A stretch of DNA of 64,000 nt from Siderastrea radians (Eukaryota; Cnidaria; Anthozoa; Scleractinia; Rhizangiidae), in the NCBI GenBank assembly GCA_964017195.1, contig OZ024890.1:69059376-69123375 (forward strand), read 5' to 3'. Numbering within the stretch: position 1 is the stretch's first letter; each line of letters opens with the position of its first letter. The translations under genes were made by a program, and so were the position numbers. A model generated the notes under the pieces. The model made no database searches. It was not told the DNA's origin and worked only from the letters and a program-made list of their open reading frames with translations. Shown piece after piece: positions 26,976-34,255 of this stretch.

Positions 26976-27649
26976 TTGGAGAACAAGATCTCGGTGCGTT
27001 GGAACTCCAAGTGGGTCATGGCCATGTGGTCTACACAGGGGGCGCCAAAGGTACGGATGCACTCGTCGAAGAACAAGCCAAACACTTTGGGATGCAATTA
27101 GAAGTCCTCGTCCCCCCGAACCATCCTCGAGCCACGTTCATCACCCCGTCCACCGTGGAAGTCCTGATGCTGGCCAACCCCCATCTTCACCAGGCAGCGG
27201 AGAAACTAGGGAAAAAAATGCCCAGTCACTTTTACACCCTGCAATTGCTGCAACGCAATTATCAATTGGCCAAGAAAGCCCATACCATCTATGCCTTTGG
27301 CATCTTGGAACCGGATCATAAACGCGTGAAAGGGGGCACCGGTTGGACCGTGCAATTGGCTATGGATTTAGGCAAACCCGTCTACCTGTTTGACATTCCC
27401 AGTCAATCGTGGTACCGCTCGGACCATTACTACCAAGTCAACGAGAATGCTGCCACCCTGGCCACTGGCAGTCAATTTGTCCCTTGGGGACCCAAAAAGC
27501 CCACCCTTCATCAAAGCAGTGCCGTGGTAGGATCCCGGGAGGTGGACGAAAAAACCCGAGCCGAAATTCAAGCCTTGTTCAACCGCACGTTCTGTCTCCC
27601 CGAGAACATTGATCAATTACGTATGGAACTCGAAGACTTTCATTTGTAA
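26954..27649 (+). CDS. SLOG-superfamily (LOG/DprA-like) nucleotide-binding protein
   Basis: ATG 26954, 231 residues. The Rossmann-like SLOG signature is clear: VVYTGGAKGTDALVEEQAKH (glycine-rich loop and Asp), then FGMQLEVLVPPNH, and a later GGTGWTVQLAMDLGKPVYLF that fits the family's second nucleotide-contact segment. SLOG proteins bind or process nucleotides and NAD-derived ligands in immune and stress signalling. In a DNA virus-like element such a protein could sense or alter a host nucleotide signal, but the ligand is unknown. It has a short upstream partner in overlapping frame. Confidence 0.75.
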   Translation: MPPNIDMIGEQDLGALELQVGHGHVVYTGGAKGTDALVEEQAKHFGMQLEVLVPPNHPRATFITPSTVEVLMLANPHLHQAAEKLGKKMPSHFYTLQLLQRNYQLAKKAHTIYAFGILEPDHKRVKGGTGWTVQLAMDLGKPVYLFDIPSQSWYRSDHYYQVNENAATLATGSQFVPWGPKKPTLHQSSAVVGSREVDEKTRAEIQALFNRTFCLPENIDQLRMELEDFHL

Positions 27650-27875
27650 TTTTTAGTTTTTACTTTTTGAATTGTACATAGTCCCTTTTTAGTTTTTTAT
27701 TTTTCCACTTTTTAGATTTTTTCCAATTGTAAATAGGAACGCCCCACCCGCGTGGCAACAACACCAACAACCATTTGTAACATCAACTCTTCTTTTTAAT
27801 TAAAATTTTAAAAAACTTCACTTACAAATGTAATCTGCGGCTTCTTGACTCACATAAAAACTCAAAGATAAAAAA
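27650..27875. terminator. AT-rich convergent 3' region
   Basis: This gap lies between two gene ends facing each other. It is T-rich just after the SLOG stop and holds TTTTTAATTAAAATTTTAAA near 27795-27814, usable as poly(A) signals in both directions. No gene seen. Confidence 0.4.
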
Positions 27876-28301
27876 TCAACAAATGTCTCTGTCTCTATAA
27901 TAGGGTTCGATTTCACGGTACTGTTGATAGTTCAGTGCCCCAGCATCCTCCTCCTCCTCCTCCTCGCTGGACGACTCCTCCTCCTCCTCCTCCTCCACCT
28001 TTCGCTGCTTTTCAACTTCTTTAAAAAAATAAGCGACCTCCTGCCAGCGTTCCCCCGCATGCACTCCTGGCAGGTTGGCAGCCAAGTAATGATCGAGTTC
28101 CTTAAAGTCAGAGAAACTGATGATCCAAAATGCCTCATCCATGGTATACACTAACCGCCTACAAATGAAGGGGATGATTCGGGTAATAAGGGTCCTCTTC
28201 AACATCTTGTAGGTGATAGGGTGGAGTTGTAGCCCATTCTCTACTTCCACAAAACACATTATAAACAAACGAAGGAACGCAGCCACGCGGTATTTGTTCA
28301 T
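27876..28301 (-). CDS. Acidic-tailed protein of unknown function
   Basis: ATG 28301, 141 residues. The N-terminal 95 residues are hydrophobic/basic (RVAAFLRLFIMCFVEVENGL; ITRIIPFICRRLVYTMDEAF), followed by a Lys/Glu helix and a tail of Glu and Ser (EEEEEEESSSEEEEEEDAGA). The Glu run could mimic DNA or bind chromatin proteins, but this is inference. Its ATG overlaps the TGA of the preceding 48-codon gene (ATGA), indicating translation from one message. Confidence 0.55.
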   Translation of the reverse strand: MNKYRVAAFLRLFIMCFVEVENGLQLHPITYKMLKRTLITRIIPFICRRLVYTMDEAFWIISFSDFKELDHYLAANLPGVHAGERWQEVAYFFKEVEKQRKVEEEEEEESSSEEEEEEDAGALNYQQYREIEPYYRDRDIC

Positions 28302-28444
28302 GCTTCTTCTCGTCTGGCGTACATTCTTGTCGTTTGCCGCTCGATTGGCATCCGCTCCGGCCCCACTCGTCTCCTCAACGCGTCTGGTCCTCCCACGTTC
28401 ACAAAGCTCAACAGGGACCCCAACAGTCTTCTCGTTTCAGACAT
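28298..28444 (-). CDS. 48-residue peptide gene overlapping the next start (ATGA)
   Basis: ATG 28444 to TGA 28298-28300. The peptide is basic: SETRRLLGSLLSFVNVGGPD, then Arg-rich text ending MYARREEA. A TATATAA box lies about 77 bp upstream at 28521-28527 on the minus strand. The stop and the next start share the ATGA, which is typical of compact viral gene pairs. No family recognised. Confidence 0.5.
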   Translation of the reverse strand: MSETRRLLGSLLSFVNVGGPDALRRRVGPERMPIERQTTRMYARREEA

Positions 28445-28699
28445 TTTTGGCTCACCAAAGAACATAAGTCACCAAGGACCGGCTCAAAGCTAAGAGTGAC
28501 GTCCTGTGGCCTCCCTTGACTTATATACCCCGATCCGCGCAATGCCTCATGGTCTATCTAAGGAGGGGGGAGGGGGGTCCCCCCACCCCGTCCCCTCCCA
28601 AAGCATCATGGGGCCTCCTTCTCATTGGCCCCTTCCCTCCCACGTGACCCTTTTGTTTCTCTATAAAAAAACCCCCGTCCCCCGCCATGTTTCACACTC
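28445..28699. promoter_or_regulatory. Bidirectional promoter, module copy 2
   Basis: The same parts as the module at 14728-14955, in inverted order: minus-strand TATATAA (28521-28527), GGGGGGTCCCCCC palindromic core (28564-28578 with flanks), CCAAT on the minus strand (28624-28628), CACGTG (28641-28646) and TATAAAAA (28662-28669) 31-38 bp before ATG 28700. The CCAAT/E-box/TATA half faces the RING operon here and the polymerase in copy 1. Confidence 0.75.
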
Positions 28700-28897
28700 A
28701 TGGATGATCCAGAGATTAGTCCAGAAGCCCAACAAGTGATTGATCGTCTACGCACCTTGTTGACTCAGCTGGAAAAAGATTTGGAGGAAATCCGCTTCAA
28801 AGCTTCTTATTTTGAACTGCTGCGTCTTCACAGTACCAAACATCTCAGTCGTCACGAATTGTGTTTATTAACCTTGAAAAACTACTACCGGTGGTGA
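28700..28897 (+). CDS. Small paralogous protein 1
   Basis: ATG 28700, 65 residues, all helical: EISPEAQQVIDRLRTLLTQL and RLHSTKHLSRHELCLLTLKN. It shares the ISPEA-x-x-x-I-x-R-L opening with the next gene. Promoter module copy 2 supplies a TATA 31 bp upstream. Stop and next ATG abut (TGA ATG), so the pair and the RING gene form one tri-cistronic message. Confidence 0.6.
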   Translation: MDDPEISPEAQQVIDRLRTLLTQLEKDLEEIRFKASYFELLRLHSTKHLSRHELCLLTLKNYYRW

Positions 28898-29095
28898 ATG
28901 GGTGACAAGATCAGTCCGGAAGCCGTGAAAATCATACAACGTCTAGGACAAATCCGAAAACAAATCCTAGACCTGGTCCAACCTTTGCGTTACCAACTCA
29001 CTTATCAAGAAGTGAACCGACTCCGTCAAGAAGGCATCATCACCCTCATCGAATTTCAGCTCTTGACCAATCCTCTCTTTGATCCTTTGGCCTGA
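28898..29095 (+). CDS. Small paralogous protein 2
   Basis: ATG 28898, 65 residues: KISPEAVKIIQRLGQIRKQI and RLRQEGIITLIEFQLLTNPL. Same length and opening as its neighbour, so a tandem duplication is likely. Its stop overlaps the RING gene start by one base (TGATG). Function unknown; the size and helices would suit a small interaction module such as a death-fold remnant, but this is only a shape impression. Confidence 0.6.
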   Translation: MGDKISPEAVKIIQRLGQIRKQILDLVQPLRYQLTYQEVNRLRQEGIITLIEFQLLTNPLFDPLA

Positions 29096-29496
29096 TGGCG
29101 CAACCCGACCCCTGTGTGATCTGTTTGACACCTGTCGCCAATTATACCACGTTGAGGTGCTGTGGGCAACCTTGTCATGTCGCCTGTGTCACCCAATACC
29201 ACCAGAACGGTCAGACCCTCCTATGTCCTAGCTGCCAACACGTCGTTCCTCTTTCCGTCCTTGAAGTCCTCCATGAAGAATGGAAAGAAGACCCGGAGTT
29301 TGTCGAGCATGTCAAGACCGATTGGAAAGACAATCCTGTGTGGTATGGTGTTTGTTATGAAGGCGGCAACGCCCTACAAGGATTCTGGGGAGAACTGCGC
29401 GATCCCTATGAGCCCCACCGCAAAACCCTCTACTTTCTGGGGCACACCAAAACCCAAGCCATTTCACGGATGAAAACCTGTATCAGTTTCTCGTAA
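29095..29496 (+). CDS. RING-finger protein, putative ubiquitin ligase
   Basis: ATG 29095, 133 residues. The RING is at 7-47: C7-x2-C10 (CVICLTPV), C22/C23, C27-H28-x2-C31 (PCHVACVTQY) and C44-x2-C47 (CPSCQHV). The C-terminal 80 residues (KEDPEFVEHVKTDWKDNPVW, GNALQGFWGELRDPYEPHRK) are not recognised. RING proteins of DNA viruses often redirect ubiquitin to host defence factors; whether this one does is inference. AATAAA follows at 29537-29542. Confidence 0.8.
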   Translation: MAQPDPCVICLTPVANYTTLRCCGQPCHVACVTQYHQNGQTLLCPSCQHVVPLSVLEVLHEEWKEDPEFVEHVKTDWKDNPVWYGVCYEGGNALQGFWGELRDPYEPHRKTLYFLGHTKTQAISRMKTCISFS

Positions 29497-29702
29497 AAGG
29501 ACTCATTATTTTTTCTCACTTGTTGTCAACAAAAAATGTCAATAAAGAATGTTCCATGACACTTTATTTATGTTCGTTGACTTTTTCGGGAGAGTTGAAG
29601 GGTTCGGCCTTGTTTAAACGGAGCCGCCCTCACTTAGGGTTTACATTTATATTTGCCCCGCTGCCCCAGTTGGACTATTGCCATATCAAAACCATATCAA
29701 AC

Positions 29703-29723
29703 CCATATATGGGCCATATATGG
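29703..29723. promoter_or_regulatory. Two adjacent perfect CArG boxes next to the right terminal repeat
   Basis: CCATATATGG occurs at 29703-29712 and 29714-29723, one base apart, fitting the SRF/MADS-box consensus CC(A/T)6GG. Related CCATATC motifs stand just upstream (29680-29698). They lie 20 bp inside the right terminal repeat, beyond the RING gene poly(A) signal, so they are more likely a terminal enhancer or origin component than a promoter of that gene. Confidence 0.5.
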
Positions 29724-29742
29724 GACACCCCCGCCGCCCGAC

Positions 29743-29972
29743 TTGGACTTTGGACTTTGCGCCCGCGTTTTCTCAGCGGTTTTCCTTCCCCTTGAGCCCA
29801 CGATCCCTTTTTTCACCTGGTCAGCGGTTTCCCACCATCACGTGACTTCCGGTTGCATGAGCCCACGATCCCTTTTTTCAACTGGTCAGCGGTTTCCCAT
29901 CCCACTTCCGGTCATGACGTCATCCTTACATCAAAACGAGGCAAAGTGTGCCATACGGTCCCACATTACTAC
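29743..29972 (-). repeat. Right terminal inverted repeat of element 2
   Basis: About 230 bp, inverted copy of 9999-10288 with two rather than three internal units. It contains TGACGTCA near 29916 and CACGTG near 29838. It ends CCCACATTACTAC before the TACCACAA duplication. Confidence 0.9.
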
Positions 29973-29980
29973 TACCACAA
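29973..29980 (+). repeat. Right target-site duplication of element 2
   Basis: TACCACAA, identical to 9991-9998; element 1 coding phase resumes from it. Confidence 0.8.
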
Positions 29981-29981
29981 G

Positions 29982-30374
29982 AAACATTATGGCTATGAAA
30001 AGTTGCACCGCGGTATTCGAAGAAAAAATTTTGTTTGTAATCTTTCAGCTGGCAAGTTAATTATAATTGCCGCATTAGCCGGAGGAATAACACTGAACCT
30101 TGCTGTCATGGCAACTTTAACTGGTGTTGGTCTTATTTTGAAAGCAGTGGCAAGCCTTAAGAAATACGATAAGAAAACAGAACAAGCAAATTTTGCCCGT
30201 ATCGAATACCAAAAAATACTTGTTGAGATTCGCTTTTACCTCAGGGGCGAAGCTTTCGACGAGAAGGCCTTTCTTGATAAATTAAAAATGATAGATAATT
30301 TCGTCACTGATCATTGTATGGAGATTCCGCTTTCTGTTCAAAGAAAGTACGATAAAAAATTCGCTCAATTGTAG
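29982..30374 (+). pseudogene. 3' part of element 1 two-helix membrane protein gene
   Basis: In phase with the piece at 9907-9999, this encodes 130 residues with two hydrophobic segments (KLIIIAALAGGITLNLAVMA; TLTGVGLILKAVASLKKYDK) and a soluble helical end (KILVEIRFYLRGEAFDEKAF; LDKLKMIDNFVTDHCMEIPL). The layout mirrors element 2's protein at 16737-17399. The gene is split by 20 kb of element 2 and cannot give a whole product. Confidence 0.85.
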
Positions 30375-30405
30375 ATTTTTAAAGTAGTTATATACGCAAA
30401 CAAAA

Positions 30406-30603
30406 ATGATTGCACTTTTTGCAACTATTTGTTATTGGTTTTTTGAGCTTCTCACTCCTCCTGATATAAGACAAATACGATACATTACTCGTGAGTGTGT
30501 TTCAAAAATATTGTCACCAACTCGTGAATGTGTTTCAAAAATATCGTTACCAACTCGTGATGAAGATGGCTACCCCATTTCAGGCCAAGATGTGGTTCCG
30601 TAA
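30406..30603 (+). CDS. Small protein with N-terminal hydrophobic segment
   Basis: ATG 30406, 65 residues: a possible membrane or signal segment (MIALFATICYWFFELLTPPD) followed by two near-identical repeats around TRECVSKI and a polar end. A TATA-like TTATATACGC lies 20 bp upstream. It sits 31 bp after the membrane-protein gene of element 1. No family recognised. Confidence 0.45.
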   Translation: MIALFATICYWFFELLTPPDIRQIRYITRECVSKILSPTRECVSKISLPTRDEDGYPISGQDVVP

Positions 30604-30992
30604 TACGATTTTCATCTCTAAGTTGACAACTTCACCAACAGTGTCACAATAAAATTTTAACTGAAACGTTACAAACATACGACGCATTTGCTTGGCAACA
30701 AGCACCTGAGCTCCACGTGATATTACATAATCCAGTGTCAAGGTTAAACTAAAACATGTGAAACAAAGCGTGATAGCACACGTGAGTGGGAGACATACCG
30801 AAAGGTTCCGGAAATTCTGAAGGGTGCGAGAAAAAAAAGTCAGACAGAAATCAACACCTTTCGGAATTTAAAAATTTTTTCGAATTTAACAGCACCTTTC
30901 AGAATTTCCGGCGCCCTTCGGAATTACGGCTCCTTCGGTATGCGTTCCGCTTCACAAAAAAGATCACCCCTATTAAACAAATATATCTTCAA
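30604..30992. other. Intergenic region with inverted repeats
   Basis: No gene seen. Around 30800-30830 and 30895-30955 there are inverted copies built from ACCGAAAGGTTCCGGAAATT and related text, able to form a stem of roughly 30 bp with mismatches. A CACGTG lies near 30715. It precedes the 31008 gene. Confidence 0.4.
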
Positions 30993-31412
30993 ATGTATCT
31001 TCTTACTATGGATGTCTGTACAGATCAACAAGCGATCTCACAAGACTGCCCAACAGAGGATGTATTAATAAACAGTCAACAAGAAAACCCACAAGACTGG
31101 CTAAAAAAATATCAACAAGAGATATCAGAAGAATGGCCAACTAAAGAAAGTTTTATAAGAAGAGAAATCTTAAAATGGAGAAATATTTCAGATGAGGTAT
31201 ACAAAATTAAAAAAGTTTCACACCGGGATAGTAAATATGGGATTTCAGCTATTTTAACTTTAAAAACAAAATGTGGAGATGAACTTCTTGTATGGGCCCC
31301 TAAACGACTTACAGAAGACCTGATGGAAGATAATTCTTATCAATTTGTCTACAAAATAGGTCTCAAAACTTCTGCTGACGGTAATGAATATTTTGATTAT
31401 GAATTAATGTAA
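30993..31412 (+). CDS. Polinton protein with possible OB-fold-like domain
   Basis: ATG 30993 or 31008. The N-terminal half is acidic and Gln-rich (DCPTEDVLINSQQENPQDWL), and the C-terminal half has alternating strands: VYKIKKVSHRDSKYGISAIL, TLKTKCGDELLVWAPKRLTE and YQFVYKIGLKTSADGNEYFD. The strand pattern with a conserved-looking KYG turn recalls single-stranded DNA-binding OB folds in DNA viruses, but no motif is decisive. The frame is intact. Confidence 0.5.
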   Translation: MYLLTMDVCTDQQAISQDCPTEDVLINSQQENPQDWLKKYQQEISEEWPTKESFIRREILKWRNISDEVYKIKKVSHRDSKYGISAILTLKTKCGDELLVWAPKRLTEDLMEDNSYQFVYKIGLKTSADGNEYFDYELM

Positions 31413-31642
31413 GCAACAGAGACCACCAATATAGTTAAACAATAGCGTCTGCATTCCTGAGTGCTTGAAAATTTTTAAGACCAAGAGTTATTTTCAGGAT
31501 GAGTGATTTAAGAAGTTTCACTGTATTTTTTCAAGCTTGAGTTGCTAAGGGGGGTTTCCCTTCAGGCTTGTGCGAGAATATAAATTACGTCATTGTCTGT
31601 GAGTTTTCACCAGACCGCGAAGTCACGTGCCGTAAACACAAC
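31413..31642. other. Non-coding gap in element 1
   Basis: Nothing recognised apart from a TATAAAT-like site at about 31578 and a CACGTG at 31624-31629. Confidence 0.4.
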
Positions 31643-32002
31643 TTAATGATTATGATAATCTTCTTCAAACATATCAGTGCAAAACTTAATTAGGGTTAAA
31701 TCAATTATATCGGGGACAGAAATGGTTATTTCATGTAAGATTTCTTCTTGTTTATAACAAGGGTAACAACACCCTCCCTGACAACAGTGCATATAAGCTA
31801 TACACACCAGAATACGCACAAGCCGCTCCATTTCAGGACAGAAAGGTTGTATTAAAAGCTCATTGTGAACCAGGTTCCAACCCAAAGCCTCTCGCTCTTT
31901 CAGTTTTATGGTAAGGTAATGTTTGTAAATTATCTCACGTAACTCTGGTGGTAGGTTTTGGATTGCTTCGGTAATCTGACAGTTGTTGAACCCGGCAGCC
32001 AT
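31643..32002 (-). CDS. Cys-rich protein, paralogue 1
   Basis: ATG 32002, 119 residues. It opens like an F-box-type helix (AIQNLPPELREIIYKHYLTI), followed by GWNLVHNELLIQPFC, LVRILVCIAYMHCCQGGCCY and PCYKQEEILHEITI. The neighbour at 32098-32481 shares W-x-x-VHNELL-x-QPFC, LVRI, a spaced Cys pair and G-x-CYPC. The clustered Cys could bind zinc. I recognise no named family. It lies at the right end of element 1. Confidence 0.55.
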   Translation of the reverse strand: MAAGFNNCQITEAIQNLPPELREIIYKHYLTIKLKEREALGWNLVHNELLIQPFCPEMERLVRILVCIAYMHCCQGGCCYPCYKQEEILHEITISVPDIIDLTLIKFCTDMFEEDYHNH

Positions 32003-32097
32003 CTTTGACTCACAAACATTTAATCGATTATAATTTTTGTGTGTGTGTTCGGTTATGTTTCGTTTTTTTAAAAAAAAAAATTGTTGGTTGGTACTCT

Positions 32098-32481
32098 TCA
32101 CAAAAGCACACCGAGGTCAACCAATTCCTTAAAGTCGTTATATGCGCTGTGCCAGTCGTAAGTATCAGAGCAAATCTTTAATAAAGGTATATTCTCGATC
32201 GGAGGAGTGTACAACAGTTTATGTTTGATTCCTTGCTCAAAACAGGGATAACAAAGCCCTTCCCAGCGACAGTCTATATAATCTAAGCATATTATTATAC
32301 GCACAAGTTGCTGCCTGTTATGACAGAAAGGTTGTTTTAATAACTCATTGTGTACCTCTTTCCATTTAGCTGTTTTTCGAACAGCAGGAGCGTCCTCTGC
32401 AAGTAATTGCTCTAAAGCTTGTAACGTTGTTGGATCAAGTTCTTTCAAAAGCTCTTCAATGCTTATGTTAAGTGCAGACAT
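32098..32481 (-). CDS. Cys-rich protein, paralogue 2
   Basis: ATG 32481, 127 residues. Opening SIEELLKELDPTTLQALEQL differs from paralogue 1, but the core KWKEVHNELLKQPFCHNRQQ, LVRIIICLDYIDCRWEGLCY and PCFEQGIKH is the same type. Two adjacent copies in the same direction point to tandem duplication within element 1. Function unknown. Confidence 0.55.
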   Translation of the reverse strand: MSALNISIEELLKELDPTTLQALEQLLAEDAPAVRKTAKWKEVHNELLKQPFCHNRQQLVRIIICLDYIDCRWEGLCYPCFEQGIKHKLLYTPPIENIPLLKICSDTYDWHSAYNDFKELVDLGVLL

Positions 32482-32557
32482 TACAACTTGGATATAATAA
32501 AGATGTGTATTTCTTTAATTAAAAAATTTTGTAATGCTGGGTGGTTTGTTTCGGTTA

Positions 32558-32739
32558 AGTAGTAATATAAGGATTTAACAAATACTTCCTGATTGTCAGA
32601 GGTTTATTTAAGAAATTTAACACCCCCAACATAATAAACATGCGACGCAAGGAGCTTGTTTATTATGTTGGGGGTTTTAAATTTCTTAAATAAACCTCTG
32701 ACAATCAGGTGGTATTTGTTAAATCCTTATATTACTACT
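32558..32739. repeat. Perfect-like 83-bp inverted repeat, probable right terminus of element 1
   Basis: Two 83-bp arms (32558-32640 and 32657-32739) face each other around a 16-base loop. Outer ends read AGTAGTAATATAAGG, close to the element 2 termini. The arms differ at only a few sites. Either it is a snap-back terminus of element 1 or a small palindromic derivative of it. No flanking duplication was seen. Confidence 0.7.
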
Positions 32740-34229
32740 ATGTTCCTTTAAATGTTCAAACACAATGTTGGGCATGGATAAAGTTAGCTACCGATTATCT
32801 TAGCACAGTTTTGACCAGAAATCTTCGAGATCCTCGTGACCATGCCCCTTTAAAAATACACTGTAGTAATCCTTGTGATGCCCTTGGCTAATTATATCGC
32901 TTACGCCATTGCATGTATTTTGTTTTGTTTTTGTTTTGGGATTCGCTTTGTATCTTGAGACCTGTGGAAATAACAAAAAAATGCAAACAGTAAGCAAGTA
33001 CAAGGCAACTATGGTGTAATGATCTGAGTTTAACTTAAGAACAGCTTTAGACATTTCGGTTCAAGTTTCATATAGGTCTTTCATTCCCTACCCTAGCTAA
33101 GAATGCAACATCTTTACTTTGACTAATATTTTGAAGACACATAGGTGTATCCCCATGCATGTGCTATTCATCAGGTACATGTACATGTACCAACCACAGC
33201 CTGAGAAGATAATATGTATAATAACACTTAACTAAATTGAAAATAATGGAAGCGTTAAAAAGTGACCCCATATGAGGTTCTGGGCTATACGTGTATTGTT
33301 GGCAAATGATAATATTTTTATCACTACCTTGTAAGACATTGTACAGGATGAAAAGTAGCATAGACTCCTTACATGCATAGGAGTGTAACAATAGATTGAA
33401 CTATCAATGCATTGCCATTGGAGCGTTCCGATAGCGACGCATTGATCGCAAAATTCAACTATCGATGACAATCGTGATAGTTAGGTTAATTACCGATAGT
33501 TAAGATAGTTTTCAAATGATGTCCTGTGGTTCTTTTCCCTCCATTGAAAAATGCCTCTATTGTTCTCTGCTGTACGTTATGTCCACTGTTTTGAAATCAA
33601 GTAACAATATTACTTTGTTTTCATAAAACAACAGACTTCATTTGTCTCCAGGGTCTTGTCTGTGTGCAAAATGGTGGTTCGAATATTATCTCTACCCCCT
33701 CCCCCCCACTTCTTGGAGAATTGACCGTCACTTTGTCAACAAACATGGCGGTCTCGAAGGCTCATATGGCTCTTTTGAAATCGTACAAAACAAGAAAGGA
33801 AAGGCAAGCACATGAGAGGGTTTATAAAAGAAAATAATGGTTCAGAGTTGCATGTAGATGTAACTCGTGTCCCAGTAGAATGGTACTAAAATATAGTGGT
33901 AATACAACAAATCTGACCCACGATATGTGACAAACATGTTGATAGCTTTATTTTTCTTAAGGACGGTGCCTCCTAATTAATACAGATGCATTTTTTGCAA
34001 AGGTTATGACTATGAGGAAAAAGTGGATCTTAGCAAGGGTTATTGGAAGCCCTTGCTAAGATCTGCTGTTTCCACATAGTCTTAAACCGCACAAAAAAAA
34101 TTGGTATAAGGGGGGAAAATTCCTTAAAAAACCTGCACGGTAATGCATCCATGACTACTGTCACGAATATACATTTCATAGTCTATCTCTATCTTATGCA
34201 ATTGAAAGAGAGAATGTATTTGCTGTATG
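32740..34229. other. Host non-coding DNA
   Basis: No convincing gene. There is one possible exon on the minus strand near 32800-32965 behind a TTTCCACAG acceptor, too weak to call. The rest is AT-rich and unassigned. Confidence 0.4.
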
Positions 34230-34255
34230 TAGTGTAGTTTGTTGAAGTTGTAGTC

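Larger units (their letters stand above)
9999..29972. mobile_element. Element 2: complete Polinton/adintovirus-like element of about 20 kb
   Basis: Inverted termini reading GTAGTAATGTGGGACCGTAT bound a 19,974-bp unit, flanked by TACCACAA duplications, with the interrupted gene of element 1 continuing in phase on both sides. It encodes the full diagnostic set: family B DNA polymerase, rve integrase with chromodomain, adenain-like protease, packaging ATPase, hexon-like and penton-like capsid proteins. That set defines Polintons and adintoviruses. Four lesions were found: two stops in the polymerase, one stop after the GRF zinc-finger gene and a frameshift in the Gly-rich gene. Base composition is visibly more GC-rich than element 1 or host. 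It is younger than element 1. Confidence 0.95.
1..32739. mobile_element. Element 1: degraded Polinton/Maverick, left end outside the window
   Basis: The genes between about 757-9999 and 29973-32740 form one AT-rich Polinton. They include integrase, adenain-like protease, packaging ATPase, double-jelly-roll major capsid and minor capsid proteins, a PLA2-type capsid protein and a fibre. The proposed right end is the palindrome at 32558-32739, whose outer ends read AGTAGTAATATAAGG, close to the GTAGTAATGTGGG ends of element 2. The left end lies beyond position 1, behind the LINE. At least seven genes are disrupted, so the copy is not autonomous. No family B polymerase was found in the visible part. 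The right boundary is inference because no target duplication could be checked. Confidence 0.8.

Noticed and set aside
32800..33054. Minus-strand frame with a hydrophobic start
   Set aside because: A TTTCCACAG acceptor is visible, but there is no partner exon or recognisable domain.
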